This document shows positions 16,924 through 25,244 of a stretch of DNA of 37,367 nt, piece by piece (the stretch's first letter is position 1; every line of letters starts with the position of its first letter). This DNA is from an uncultured Paracoccaceae bacterium. Its GTDB lineage: Bacteria; Pseudomonadota; Alphaproteobacteria; Rhodobacterales; Rhodobacteraceae. The stretch lies in contig CALLAF010000058.1 in NCBI GenBank assembly GCA_938002605.1, positions 1 through 37,367 of the forward strand. The letters are read 5' to 3'. The notes beneath the pieces were generated by a model. It ran no database searches, was not told the DNA's origin, and was given only the letters and a program-made list of their open reading frames with translations. Both the position numbers and the translations under genes were made by a program.

Positions 16924-18054
16924 TTTGACCCAAGCGGCATCGCGTTTCGACGACCGCACGCAGGCATCCACAAAACGCATGCCTTGCAGCCCGTCTTCAA
17001 TCGTTGGGTAAAGCACGTCTTTGCTGACCTGTTTGCCATCGCGGTGCGCAGCGATGGCTTCGGCGGCCTCGTTATAGATCGTCGCAAATCCCTCAAGATA
17101 GCCTTCGGGATGGCCCGCTGGGATGCGTGTCACACGTTCAGCGGCTGCACCTGTACCTGCACCGCCACGCGTCAACAGGCGCTTGGGTTCGCCGAAGGGT
17201 GTAAACCATAGCTGTGTTGGGTTTTCTTGATGCCACTCAAGCCCACCTTTGTCGCCGTAAATGCGCAAACGCAGCCCGTTTTCGTTGCCCGGCGCCACTT
17301 GCGAACACCACAATGTCCCACGTGCGCCACCTTCAAACCGCATCATCACATGCGCATTATCATCCAAGGCGCGGCCCGGTACGAAAGACTGTAAATCCGC
17401 GCTGAGCGTATCCAAAGTCAACCCGCTGACAAAGCTGGCAAGGTTGAACGCATGCGTGCCGATATCGCCAGTTGATCCCCCAAGGCCAGACCGCGCCGGA
17501 TCAACGCGCCAATCGGCTTGCTTGCCGTCAACATGCTGGGTCAACCAATCTTGGACGTATTCCACCTGAACCAGACGGATATTGCCAAGCTCGCCATTTG
17601 CCACCATTTCACGCGCTTGGCGCATCATTGGATAGCCGGTGTAGTTATGGGTTAGCACAAACAGCGCATCGCTATCTTCTGCCGCCTTGGCCAGCTTTTT
17701 CGCATCCGCCATGGTCGAAGTCAGCGGCTTGTCGCAGATCACATGGATGCCGCGTTTCAGAAATTCGCGCGCGGCGGCGTAATGCACATGGTTCGGGGTC
17801 ACGATAGCGACGGCTTCGATCCCGTCTTTCAGGCGCGCCTCGCGGATCGCCATTGCCTTAAAGTCATCATAGGTGCGATCCGGCGCAAGGCCCAGTGCGA
17901 CCCCTGACGCTTGCGCCTTTTCAGGGGTGGACGATAATGCCCCCGCCACCAGCTGAAAACGCCCATCGATACGCGATGCGATCCGATGCACCCCACCAAT
18001 AAAGGCGTCGTTGCCGCCCCCTACCATGCCCAGTCGAATTGGTCGTTGTGTCAT
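16912..18054 (-). CDS. Gfo/Idh/MocA-family sugar dehydrogenase
   Basis: 380 residues. The N-terminal Rossmann domain begins IRLGMVGGGNDAFIGGVHRIA; the family's EKP-type motif appears as C-D-K-P-L-T-S near residue 110, with the catalytic lysine. The C-terminal domain carries GDIGTHAFNLASFVSG, including the conserved histidine. Such enzymes oxidise a hydroxyl of a sugar, inositol or glycoside with NAD(P). ATG at 18054 starts one base after the stop of the isomerase-like gene, so the two are one operon and probably act on the same compound. The precise sugar is not inferable. Confidence 0.92.
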   Translation of the reverse strand: MTQRPIRLGMVGGGNDAFIGGVHRIASRIDGRFQLVAGALSSTPEKAQASGVALGLAPDRTYDDFKAMAIREARLKDGIEAVAIVTPNHVHYAAAREFLKRGIHVICDKPLTSTMADAKKLAKAAEDSDALFVLTHNYTGYPMMRQAREMVANGELGNIRLVQVEYVQDWLTQHVDGKQADWRVDPARSGLGGSTGDIGTHAFNLASFVSGLTLDTLSADLQSFVPGRALDDNAHVMMRFEGGARGTLWCSQVAPGNENGLRLRIYGDKGGLEWHQENPTQLWFTPFGEPKRLLTRGGAGTGAAAERVTRIPAGHPEGYLEGFATIYNEAAEAIAAHRDGKQVSKDVLYPTIEDGLQGMRFVDACVRSSKRDAAWVKLAG

Positions 18055-18055
18055 C

Positions 18056-19108
18056 TTACAGCCCCAACATTTTACGGTTCGCCGCGTGATCGATTTCTCC
18101 GCCAGCAAAATCATCAAATGCGCGTTCCGTTACGCGGATGATATGGTCTTTGACAAATTGCGCGCCTTCGCGTGCGCCGTCTTCTGGGTGTTTCAGACAG
18201 CATTCCCATTCCACAACGGCCCAGCCGTCAAAATCATTGGCCGCCATTTTTGCAAAAATCGCGCCAAAATCGACCTGCCCATCACCAAGACTGCGGAAAC
18301 GCCCAGCGCGATCCACCCATGACTGATACCCGCCATAGACACCTTGGCGTCCAGTTGGGTTGAATTCGGCATCTTTGACATGGAACATTTTGATCCGGTC
18401 TTTGTAGATGTCGATATTATCAATATAATCAAGGCATTGCAGCACATAGTGCGAGGGATCATACAGCATATTACACCGCGCGTGCCCGTCGAGCCGTTCA
18501 AGGAACATTTCAAATGTCACCCCATCATGCAGATCTTCGCCGGGGTGAATTTCATAGCACACATCCACGCCGCAATCTTCGGCATGATCCAAAATCGGCC
18601 GCCAACGTGCAGCCAGTTCATCAAATGCCGCGTCAACCAGACCTTCGGGGCGCTGTGGCCACGGATAAACATAAGGCCATGCCAAAGCACCTGAGAATGA
18701 CGCCATCTCGGTCAACCCCATGTGTTTTGACGCTGACAGTGCTTTCTTGACCTGATCTACGGCCCAGACCTGACGCGCGGCGGGATTGCCTTGCACAGAT
18801 GGATCGGCAAAGCCGTCAAACGCTGTGTCAAATGCGGGATTAACGGCAACCAGCTGCCCTTGCAGGTGGGTGGACAGTTCTGTCACCTCAACACCGTTTG
18901 CAGCGGCTTGGCCTTTGAATTCATCACAGTAATCTTTGGAACTGGCGGCTTTAGCCAAATCAATAAAACGGCCCTCCCAGCTGGGTACTTGCACGCCCTT
19001 ATAGCCGCAATCAGCCGCCCATTTTGTGATCCCATCCCAAGTATTAAACGGCGCTTCATCGCCTGCAAACTGCGCTAAGAATAGCGCGGGTCCTTTAATC
19101 GTTTTCAT
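18056..19108 (-). CDS. Sugar phosphate isomerase/epimerase-like TIM-barrel protein
   Basis: 350 residues, xylose-isomerase-like (AP endonuclease 2) fold. Likely metal-site segments are VCYEIHPGEDL (Glu and His), NMLYDPSHYV (Asp), IKMFHVKDAEF (His, Asp) and a late WAVVEWECC (Glu). Family members isomerise or epimerise sugars and cyclitols, or eliminate from 3-keto-glycosides. An excellent GGGAGG site lies 6 bases before the ATG. It is the first gene of a pair with the Gfo/Idh/MocA dehydrogenase; this pairing is common in inositol and keto-sugar catabolism. Confidence 0.88.
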   Translation of the reverse strand: MKTIKGPALFLAQFAGDEAPFNTWDGITKWAADCGYKGVQVPSWEGRFIDLAKAASSKDYCDEFKGQAAANGVEVTELSTHLQGQLVAVNPAFDTAFDGFADPSVQGNPAARQVWAVDQVKKALSASKHMGLTEMASFSGALAWPYVYPWPQRPEGLVDAAFDELAARWRPILDHAEDCGVDVCYEIHPGEDLHDGVTFEMFLERLDGHARCNMLYDPSHYVLQCLDYIDNIDIYKDRIKMFHVKDAEFNPTGRQGVYGGYQSWVDRAGRFRSLGDGQVDFGAIFAKMAANDFDGWAVVEWECCLKHPEDGAREGAQFVKDHIIRVTERAFDDFAGGEIDHAANRKMLGL

Positions 19109-19160
19109 GTAATCCTCCCTGAATGGAGAAAACTATATCGATTTCGGAGAATGGTGCCAG

Positions 19161-19192
19161 CGTAAAATTACGTAGGGTTACGGGCGCTACGC
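19161..19192. promoter_or_regulatory. Candidate operator upstream of the sugar operon
   Basis: Between tupA and the isomerase-like gene there is a palindrome CGTAA-AA-TTACG (19161-19172), and TACG recurs at 19169, 19179 and 19188, close to one helical turn apart. On the minus strand CGTAG (19187-19191) can also pair with CTACG (19171-19175). This could be a regulator site or a weak tupA terminator; no T-run follows, so an operator is preferred. Confidence 0.3.
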
Positions 19193-19990
19193 TTAGGATC
19201 CTTTATCGGCATTAAAAGTGAACAGCGTTTCACCATTGATCGTGTACCCATCAATCAAAGCTGCCGCATGTGCACCCGTCAGCCAACCCTCAAGCGCCAT
19301 CGCTGCACCGTTGTTCACATGTGTATGCAAGTTTGGGTCAACCGGAATATATGCGTATTGATTGAACAGCACCGGATCGCCCGAAAACAACAGCGCCAGA
19401 TCGGCTTTATTGCCAAAATTCAGCCAGCTTGCGCGGTCTGCCATGATATAGGCGTCCATCCCGACGGCCGTGTTCAACGCTGCGCCCATCCCTGCCCCAA
19501 CGGGGCGATACCAGTCACCACTGTGCGCCACATCAGCGGCATCCCAAAGTGAAAGTTCTTTTTTGTGGGTGCCACTATCATCGCCGCGGCTGACAAAAAT
19601 TGCTTTGGCCTGTGCGATACGGGTCAGCGCATCAGTGGCGCTTGTGGCTTCAGACACATTGGCCGGATCCGCGTTGGGACCGATAAATACAAAATCATTA
19701 TACATGATCTCGCGGCGATGCGTGCCGAAACCATTTGCGACAAACGCTTCTTCGGCCGCGCGCGAATGCACCAAAATCGCGTCCACATCTCCTGCTTCTC
19801 CGAGGCGCAAGGCCTGACCCGTGCCCACCACCAATAGCTGCACTTCGATCCCGGTGTCCTCGGCAATTGCGGGTAGCAAAATGTCGGACAAGCCAGAATT
19901 ATGAAACGAGGTGGTCACCGCCACCTTAAGCGTCTCAGCATTCACGGTGGTGCCGGTCAGTGCCAAAACACAGGCTAAAATGCGGATCAT
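19193..19990 (-). CDS. tupA: Tungstate ABC transporter, substrate-binding protein
   Basis: 265 residues with a Sec signal peptide (about 1-18, cleaved after VNA). The mature protein begins LKVAVTTSFHNSGL and contains VVGTGQALRLGEAGDVDAILVHSRAAEEAFV and MYNDFVFIGPNADP, the classic TupA pattern; the phosphate-loop-like TTSFHNSG and the SRGDDSGTHKKE segment form the oxyanion site. TupA binds tungstate, sometimes also molybdate, in the periplasm. Unusually it is the last gene of the set; its ATG overlaps the tupC stop as ATGA. Tungstate use suggests tungsten-dependent formate dehydrogenase or aldehyde oxidoreductase elsewhere in the genome. Confidence 0.93.
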   Translation of the reverse strand: MIRILACVLALTGTTVNAETLKVAVTTSFHNSGLSDILLPAIAEDTGIEVQLLVVGTGQALRLGEAGDVDAILVHSRAAEEAFVANGFGTHRREIMYNDFVFIGPNADPANVSEATSATDALTRIAQAKAIFVSRGDDSGTHKKELSLWDAADVAHSGDWYRPVGAGMGAALNTAVGMDAYIMADRASWLNFGNKADLALLFSGDPVLFNQYAYIPVDPNLHTHVNNGAAMALEGWLTGAHAAALIDGYTINGETLFTFNADKGS

Positions 19991-20703
19991 TCGACGATAT
20001 CTCCTCTGAGTAGTGCCGCTGCTTGCGGCGTTTGCGGGGCGTTAAAAAAGGTATGGGCTGGGCTTTGCTCTGCAATTTGGCCGTTCAAAAGGAACAAAAC
20101 ATCCGTCGCCAGTCTTTTTGCCTGACCGATGTTGTGGGTCGCCATGACGATCCGCGTGCCTGCGGCGTTGACCTGTTGCAATATTGTTTCGATTTCGCGG
20201 GTGGCGCGCCCGTCCAGATTGGCGCAAGGCTCATCCAGGAAGACAATATCAGGCTGGGTGATCAGCGCGCGCGCCAATGCGAGTTTTTGTTTTTCGCCCC
20301 CAGAAAGCTGTGGCGCGGGGTTACCTAGCACATCGTCCAGCCCCACGCGTTGCGCCCAGTCACGCGCAAGCGCTTCGGCAAGACCTTTTTTGGTACCCCG
20401 AAGCAGTAGCGGATAGGTCAGGTTTTCTAAAACACTACGCCGCAACATGATCGGTGTTTGAAAGACAAACGCTTGGCGGCGATGCGCGTCCTTTAGAGGC
20501 GTTTGCCACTGCACGCGGCCCTGCGTCAAACGCTCTAGCCCATGCAAACTGCGTAGCAGCGTCGTTTTGCCCGCCCCGTTTGGCCCCATCACAATCGTGA
20601 ACCCGGTTTCGGAAATTGTCAGGTCTACTGGCCCAAGCAAATCCTTTGCGCGCCGTTTCACCACCGCATCCGTCATCACAACTGGCAAAATCGACGTCAC
20701 CAT
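19987..20703 (-). CDS. tupC: Tungstate ABC transporter, ATP-binding protein
   Basis: 238 residues from the ATG at 20703, which overlaps the tupB stop (ATGGTGA). Walker A is GPNGAGKTT, the Q-loop lies in FVFQTPIMLRRSV, the ABC signature is LSGGEKQKLALARAL, Walker B is DIVFLDEPCANLD and the switch histidine is in MATHNIG. The frame stays open far upstream through tupB, but that part is a wrong-frame reading of the permease gene and is not coding. At 238 residues it lacks the C-terminal regulatory domain of ModC. Confidence 0.93.
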   Translation of the reverse strand: MVTSILPVVMTDAVVKRRAKDLLGPVDLTISETGFTIVMGPNGAGKTTLLRSLHGLERLTQGRVQWQTPLKDAHRRQAFVFQTPIMLRRSVLENLTYPLLLRGTKKGLAEALARDWAQRVGLDDVLGNPAPQLSGGEKQKLALARALITQPDIVFLDEPCANLDGRATREIETILQQVNAAGTRIVMATHNIGQAKRLATDVLFLLNGQIAEQSPAHTFFNAPQTPQAAALLRGDIVE

Positions 20704-21401
20704 TTGCCCTCTCGTTCCGTGCGCCCAATCACGTGGATCACAACGTTGACCGTAACCGCCAGCGCGATCAGCACAAACCCAAGCCCAAGGGCCAGTGAAA
20801 AGTCTCCCTTGCCTGTTTCCAAAGCAATCGCTGTGGTCAATACCCGCGTTGCGTGATCGATATTCCCGCCAACAATCATGATTGCGCCCACCTCGCCAAT
20901 GGCGCGGCCAAATCCAGCCAACGCCGCTGTCAACAAGGCGCGCCGCCCGTCCCAGATCAGGGTCATGATCCGCTGGCGCTTGCTTGTGGACATTGAGATC
21001 AGCAAATCGTGGTAGTCCGCCCAAAGGTCGCGGATCGCCTGATGCGCAATCGACGCGATCAGCGGTGTGATTATGATCACTTGGGCGATGATCATTGCTG
21101 TGGGCGTAAACAGCAACCCCAGCACGCCCAACGGCCCCGAGCGCGACAGCATAAGATACACGATCAAGCCCACCACGACGGGCGGCAACCCCATCATCGC
21201 ATTCAGCACCGCAATCACAAAGCGCCGATAGCGAAACCGGCGGATCGCAAGCCACGCCCCAAACGGGAGCGCAACGCACGATGCGACAATGGTCGCTGTC
21301 ACCGTCACGCGCAGCGACATCAGGGTGATTTCAACCAAATCGGGATCGAGAGTAACGACCAGCCAAAAGCCAGCGCTGATCCCCTCCCATATGTCGCCCA
21401 T
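20697..21401 (-). CDS. tupB: Tungstate ABC transporter, permease
   Basis: 234 residues with five to six hydrophobic segments and TupB-type conserved stretches: LRVTVTATIVASCVALPFG, NAMMGLPPVVVGLIVYLML and the cytoplasmic coupling region ALLTAALAGFGRAIGEVGAIMIVGGNI. It forms the inner-membrane channel of the tungstate importer. First gene of tupBCA. It starts 64 bp after the sitD-like permease gene on the same strand, so the tungstate and manganese/iron transporters may share a transcript. AAAGG lies about 11 bases upstream of the ATG. Confidence 0.92.
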   Translation of the reverse strand: MGDIWEGISAGFWLVVTLDPDLVEITLMSLRVTVTATIVASCVALPFGAWLAIRRFRYRRFVIAVLNAMMGLPPVVVGLIVYLMLSRSGPLGVLGLLFTPTAMIIAQVIIITPLIASIAHQAIRDLWADYHDLLISMSTSKRQRIMTLIWDGRRALLTAALAGFGRAIGEVGAIMIVGGNIDHATRVLTTAIALETGKGDFSLALGLGFVLIALAVTVNVVIHVIGRTEREGKW

Positions 21402-21465
21402 GCTATGTCACCTTTTCCTGCGCTTGGGTCTAGGTTTCATGCAACGTCCATGTGATCAATGAAAA

Positions 21466-22299
21466 TCAATCAGCAATCGTAGCTTGGCGCGACTTTCGGC
21501 TTGCGCGGATAAAGGCGCCAATGAACAATATCGTCAGCACCAAAATCACAGTTGGCGCAGGTGCGCTATCGATAAAGAAGCTAATGTAGATGCCTATAAA
21601 CCCTGACAGGGTCGTCACCATCACCGCAATTGCCAACATGTAAGAAAACCGCTTTGTCAGCAAAAACGCGATGGCCCCCGGCGCAATTAGCAGTCCAATT
21701 GCCAAGATGATTCCAACCGCTGACAACGTCGCCACGATCGTCATCGAAATCAGCGTCAAAAGCCCATAGTGCAGCCAACCAACACGCAACCCAACAGCTT
21801 GGGCCTGCACCGGGTCAAACGCATGCAACAGCAGATCACGCCGCTTCGCCAAAACCACCAGCGCAACAAAACCAGCAATAACACCCGCAGTCCATAGGTC
21901 TGTCGTGCTCACCCCCAACATGTTCCCAAACAGGATATGGTCAAGATGCACATCAGTGGTGATTTTTGTATAAAGAACGATACCAAATCCAAACATGCCC
22001 GAAAACACGATTCCCATGACGGTATCTTGTTTTACGCGACTATTTTCAGACAAAAATCCGGTGCCGACCGCACAAACCATGCCCGCAACGAACGCCCCAA
22101 TGATCAACGGGATATGCAAAAGATAGGCCAGCACCACCCCCGGCAGAACCGCGTGGCTGATCGCGTCGCCCATCAGCGACCACCCCTTTAGTACCAGATA
22201 GCAAGACAACAGGCTGGTCGGCACTGCAATAATCGCCATCATCAAGAACGCTTTGTTCATAAAGGCAAATTGAAACGGGAAAAGCAGCGTTTCCATCAC
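21466..22299 (-). CDS. sitD: Manganese/iron ABC transporter permease (SitD-like)
   Basis: 277 residues, ABC-3 family permease with seven to eight hydrophobic segments. Characteristic stretches: LVLKGWSLMGDAISHAVLPGV, VGTGFLSENSRVKQDTVMGIVFSGMFGFGIVLYT and LIAPGAIAFLLTKRF. It pairs with the sitC-like permease to form a heterodimeric channel. The start overlaps the sitC stop by four bases (ATGA). Last gene of sitABCD. The family as a whole moves Mn, Fe or Zn; the binding protein points to Mn/Fe. Confidence 0.92.
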   Translation of the reverse strand: MMETLLFPFQFAFMNKAFLMMAIIAVPTSLLSCYLVLKGWSLMGDAISHAVLPGVVLAYLLHIPLIIGAFVAGMVCAVGTGFLSENSRVKQDTVMGIVFSGMFGFGIVLYTKITTDVHLDHILFGNMLGVSTTDLWTAGVIAGFVALVVLAKRRDLLLHAFDPVQAQAVGLRVGWLHYGLLTLISMTIVATLSAVGIILAIGLLIAPGAIAFLLTKRFSYMLAIAVMVTTLSGFIGIYISFFIDSAPAPTVILVLTILFIGAFIRASRKSRQATIAD

Positions 22300-23153
22300 G
22301 TGGCCTTTAGCGCATCTGCGGCGCGGCGGCGTGCAGCAAGATACCCGTGCTTAGGTGCAAAAGTGAAAACCGCCAAGAAGATCAGTGTTTGAAAGGTTAC
22401 AATCAATCCCCCAGTTGCCCCGTCTAAGAAATAGCTCAGATACGCCCCAGCAAAACTGGTCCCCGCCCCGATCGCGACGCTGAGCATCAACAAGCGCGGG
22501 AAGCGGTCGGTCAGCAAATAGGCTGTCGCGCCGGGTGTCACCACCATTGCGATGACCAAAAACGCGCCAACGGTTTGCAATGCCGCCACGCAGGATGCGG
22601 ACAACAGCGTGAAAAACACAACCTTCAGCAAATCCACCCGCAACCCAATGGACCGCGCATGATTTTCATCAAAGAATGTGACCATCAGGTCTTTCCATTT
22701 GGCCAAAAGCACGGCCAAAGTCACAAAGCCAATGATCGCCAATTGCACTGTGTCCGACGGGGTGATCGCAAGGATATTGCCCATCGTAATGGTTTCGACG
22801 CTGACCGATGTTGGCGACAGCGACACCATAAACAACCCAAGTCCAAAGAACGAGGTGAAGATGATCCCGATGATCGTGTCTTCTTTGAGCCCCGATCGTT
22901 GGTTCAAAAACAGCATCGACCCTGCGGCCAAGCCACCCGCGGCAAAGGCCCCCAGCGCGAATGGCAGCCCAAGCATATAGGCCCCAGCGACGCCGGGAAC
23001 AATCGCATGCGACAGCGCATCCCCGATTAAAGACCAGCCCTTAAGCATAAGATAAGCTGATAAAAATGCGCAAACACCCCCCACCAGTGCGCTCACCCAC
23101 ATGGCATTGAACATATAGTTATAACTGAAGGGTTGCAGCAAAGTGTCGATCAT
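22296..23153 (-). CDS. sitC: Manganese/iron ABC transporter permease (SitC-like)
   Basis: 285 residues, ABC-3 family. It is a paralogue of the next gene, with the equivalent motifs [54 protein letters not shown] and [18 protein letters not shown]. Seven to eight hydrophobic segments. The start overlaps the ATPase stop and the stop overlaps the sitD start, each as ATGA, so the two permeases should be made in balanced amounts. The last residues ([17 protein letters not shown]) are basic and face the cytoplasm. Confidence 0.92.
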   Translation of the reverse strand: MIDTLLQPFSYNYMFNAMWVSALVGGVCAFLSAYLMLKGWSLIGDALSHAIVPGVAGAYMLGLPFALGAFAAGGLAAGSMLFLNQRSGLKEDTIIGIIFTSFFGLGLFMVSLSPTSVSVETITMGNILAITPSDTVQLAIIGFVTLAVLLAKWKDLMVTFFDENHARSIGLRVDLLKVVFFTLLSASCVAALQTVGAFLVIAMVVTPGATAYLLTDRFPRLLMLSVAIGAGTSFAGAYLSYFLDGATGGLIVTFQTLIFLAVFTFAPKHGYLAARRRAADALKAT

Positions 23154-23986
23154 TTGGTCTTGCCTTCGTCGTAGACAACAAAGGGCCGTTCATCGTCAGA
23201 AATCACCGTAACCTGACGCGCGTCATCATCATCGTGTAAATCAGAGCCGCCCAACACAAAGTGCCGTAGCACCCCGCCAAATGCGTGTTCCAAATTTTCG
23301 CGGGTAAATGTCGTCTCGGTTGGACCGTAAGCCAGCACTGTTTCTTTGACCAAAACTGTGCGATCACAAAATTCAGGCACCGAGCCAAGATTATGGGTTG
23401 AGACCAGCATCACCCGCCCTTCGTCGCGCATGTAGCGCAAAAGCTGGATAATTGCGTCCTCGGTCTGCACATCGACACCGGTGAAGGGTTCATCGAGCAA
23501 GATCACTTTGCCTTCTTGCGCCAATGCGCGGGCCAGAAAAACCCGTTTACGCTGGCCACCAGAAAGTTCACCAATTTGACGGTGCCGAAAATCGACCATA
23601 CCGACACGCACCAATGCAGCGGTTACCGCGTCTTGGTCAGCTTGTTTCGGGCGGCGCAAAAATCCCATATGCCCGTAGCGTCCCATCATCACCACATCTT
23701 CGACCAGCACAGGGAAAGTCCAATCGACCTCTTCGGATTGCGGGACATAAGCGACGATGTTTTGGCGCAGAGCTTCTTTGACGGGCATGCCAAGCACGCT
23801 GATGCTGCCACCAGAGGCGGGCACGAACCCCATGATCGCTTTAAACAGCGTAGATTTTCCGGCACCGTTCACCCCTACCAGCGCCGCGATGGTGCCGGTA
23901 GGAATGTCAAAACTTGCGTGCCGCAAGGCCGTATGGCCGTTGCGGTAAGTAACTGTCACATCATCTGCGACAATCCCCTGGGTCAT
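23150..23986 (-). CDS. sitB: Manganese/iron ABC transporter ATP-binding protein (SitB-like)
   Basis: 278 residues. Walker [11 protein letters not shown]-loop [11 protein letters not shown] (the PQSEEVDW form is typical of the Mn/Fe branch), signature [15 protein letters not shown], Walker [14 protein letters not shown] and switch H in VSTHNLG. The C-terminus carries a short acidic run, D-L-H-D-D-D-D-A-R, followed by another acidic stretch after the usual domain end; its role is unknown. The gene overlaps its neighbours on both sides by four bases. Confidence 0.93.
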   Translation of the reverse strand: MTQGIVADDVTVTYRNGHTALRHASFDIPTGTIAALVGVNGAGKSTLFKAIMGFVPASGGSISVLGMPVKEALRQNIVAYVPQSEEVDWTFPVLVEDVVMMGRYGHMGFLRRPKQADQDAVTAALVRVGMVDFRHRQIGELSGGQRKRVFLARALAQEGKVILLDEPFTGVDVQTEDAIIQLLRYMRDEGRVMLVSTHNLGSVPEFCDRTVLVKETVLAYGPTETTFTRENLEHAFGGVLRHFVLGGSDLHDDDDARQVTVISDDERPFVVYDEGKTK

Positions 23987-24876
23987 TGCGATAGCCCCGC
24001 CGCGATGGTTTCCGAGGTGACGCGCAGCAGGTCGATATAGGTCGGCACTGGGCCGTCTGCTTCGGCCAGGCTATCGACATATAGAACGCCCGCATATTCC
24101 GCGTCCGTTTCACGCGCGACCTGTTCGGCAGGCGCTTGCGACACGGTGCTTTCGCAGAACACGGCGGTGATATCTTTTTCGCGCACCGTATCGATCACGT
24201 TGCGCACCTGTTGCGGTGTGCCTTGCGCGTCGGCGTTCATCGGCCAAAGATATAGTTCGTGCATTTCAAAATCACGCGCAAGATAGCTAAACGCGCCTTC
24301 GCAGGTCACCAACCAACGCTCTTCTTCAGGAACAGCCAAAATGGTTTCGCGAAGCGGAGCGATGGTGGCGGCGATCTCGGCCTTATAGGCCTCCGCGTTA
24401 GCCGTATAGATTTCCGCATTTTCTGGGTCATGCAATACAAAGGCGTCACGAATATTATCGACATAGATCAGCGCACTTTGCAGGCTCATCCAAGCGTGTG
24501 GGTTTGGCTTGCCCTCATATTCACCCGCCGCAATGCTGATTGGGGTGATGCCATCTGTCAGCGTCACACTTGGCACATCGCCTAGATTCTCTAAGAACTG
24601 CGCGAACCACAGCTCAAGGTTCATCCCGTTCCATAAAATCAAATCAGCATCATGCGCGCGGATAATATCACGCGGCGTTGGTTGATAGCCGTGAATTTCC
24701 GCGCCCGGCTTTGTAACGCTTTCAACAATCGCCGCGCCCCCTGCCACATTGCGCGCCATATCTGCGATCACCGTGAAGGTCGTAACGGCCTTAAACTTAT
24801 CTTCATCCGCAATAGCCGCAGAAGTTGACAGCGCGACAATGCTACCCAAAACGATCTGCTTGATAGGATTGTGCAT
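23983..24876 (-). CDS. sitA: Manganese/iron ABC transporter substrate-binding protein (SitA-like)
   Basis: 297 residues with a signal peptide (about 1-23). Cluster 9 (ZnuA/SitA) fold. The four expected metal ligands can be read: His in [10 protein letters not shown], His in NPHAWMS, Glu in [12 protein letters not shown] and Asp in YVDSLAE. Glu in the third position, where zinc transporters have His, argues for Mn/Fe over Zn. Start: ATG at 24876 has GGAG 7 bases upstream, whereas the ATG two codons earlier is only one base from it. The frame is open for another 117 codons upstream, but that stretch contains the regulatory repeats and is not coding. First gene of sitABCD; tandem Fur/Mur-type boxes lie 36-73 bases upstream. 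Confidence 0.94.
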   Translation of the reverse strand: MHNPIKQIVLGSIVALSTSAAIADEDKFKAVTTFTVIADMARNVAGGAAIVESVTKPGAEIHGYQPTPRDIIRAHDADLILWNGMNLELWFAQFLENLGDVPSVTLTDGITPISIAAGEYEGKPNPHAWMSLQSALIYVDNIRDAFVLHDPENAEIYTANAEAYKAEIAATIAPLRETILAVPEEERWLVTCEGAFSYLARDFEMHELYLWPMNADAQGTPQQVRNVIDTVREKDITAVFCESTVSQAPAEQVARETDAEYAGVLYVDSLAEADGPVPTYIDLLRVTSETIAAGLSQ

Positions 24877-24910
24877 TTCCATGCTCCAAAGTTTCTCTCG
24901 CAACTTGCAT

Positions 24911-24953
24911 ATGAGAATAATTCGCAACTGTAAATGAGAATAATTCGCAACTG
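24911..24953 (-). promoter_or_regulatory. Tandem Fur/Mur-type boxes upstream of sitA
   Basis: A 20-bp unit (ATGAGAATAATTCGCAACTG) occurs twice without mismatch, at 24911-24930 and 24934-24953, a 23-bp period. Within each copy is a 15-bp near-palindrome TGAGAAT-A-ATTCGCA (24912-24926 and 24935-24949), which has the 7-1-7 layout of the Fur box TGATAAT-N-ATTATCA. A third partial copy, TCGCAACT, is at 24898-24905. In alphaproteobacteria the Fur homologue Mur represses sitABCD in response to manganese, so this is the expected regulator. Confidence 0.75.
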
Positions 24954-25244
24954 CGCAGATTCTTATATTAACACTTTGATCTGTCGCTTTTTGTGCAATT
25001 GCCCAACGAAGAGGCAGCGCGCCCGCAAACATGCGCGGCACCCGACCGAATTCACACAAAAATGCGCCGCCAACCACAATGAAATCGACTAATATATTAG
25101 CGCCAAGCAACCAAAGCAGCCTAAAAATCGCCCTCCTTACAGTCACATTGTCCGGATATTTGGAATTTTCGCCTTTCACGTTGCAAATTAAGTTGATGGT
25201 CGTTTTAGTTGGCGGTGAAAATACCAATCCTCGGGGGAGCTGGT
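24954..25244. other. Remaining intergenic DNA between sitA and potA
   Basis: This 291-bp stretch is AT-richer than the flanking genes and should contain the potA promoter. On the plus strand TTGCAA at about 25182 with TTAGTT 18 bp further is a weak candidate. Readable frames in it have no family-like sequence. A strong GGGGGAG ribosome-binding site (25233-25239) sits at its right end. I see no repeat or hairpin of note. Confidence 0.35.

Noticed and set aside
20704..21279. A 192-residue N-terminal extension of TupC
   Set aside because: It is a second-frame reading of tupB, rich in Arg, Asp, His and Cys without any family pattern. The ATG overlapping the tupB stop is the expected start.
24911..24953. 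CRISPR-like direct repeat
   Set aside because: Only two full copies with 3 bp between them; there is no spacer and no cas gene. The 7-1-7 palindrome inside explains it as a regulator site.
24877..25227. A 117-residue upstream extension of SitA
   Set aside because: It crosses the regulatory repeats and would place the signal peptide in the middle of the protein.
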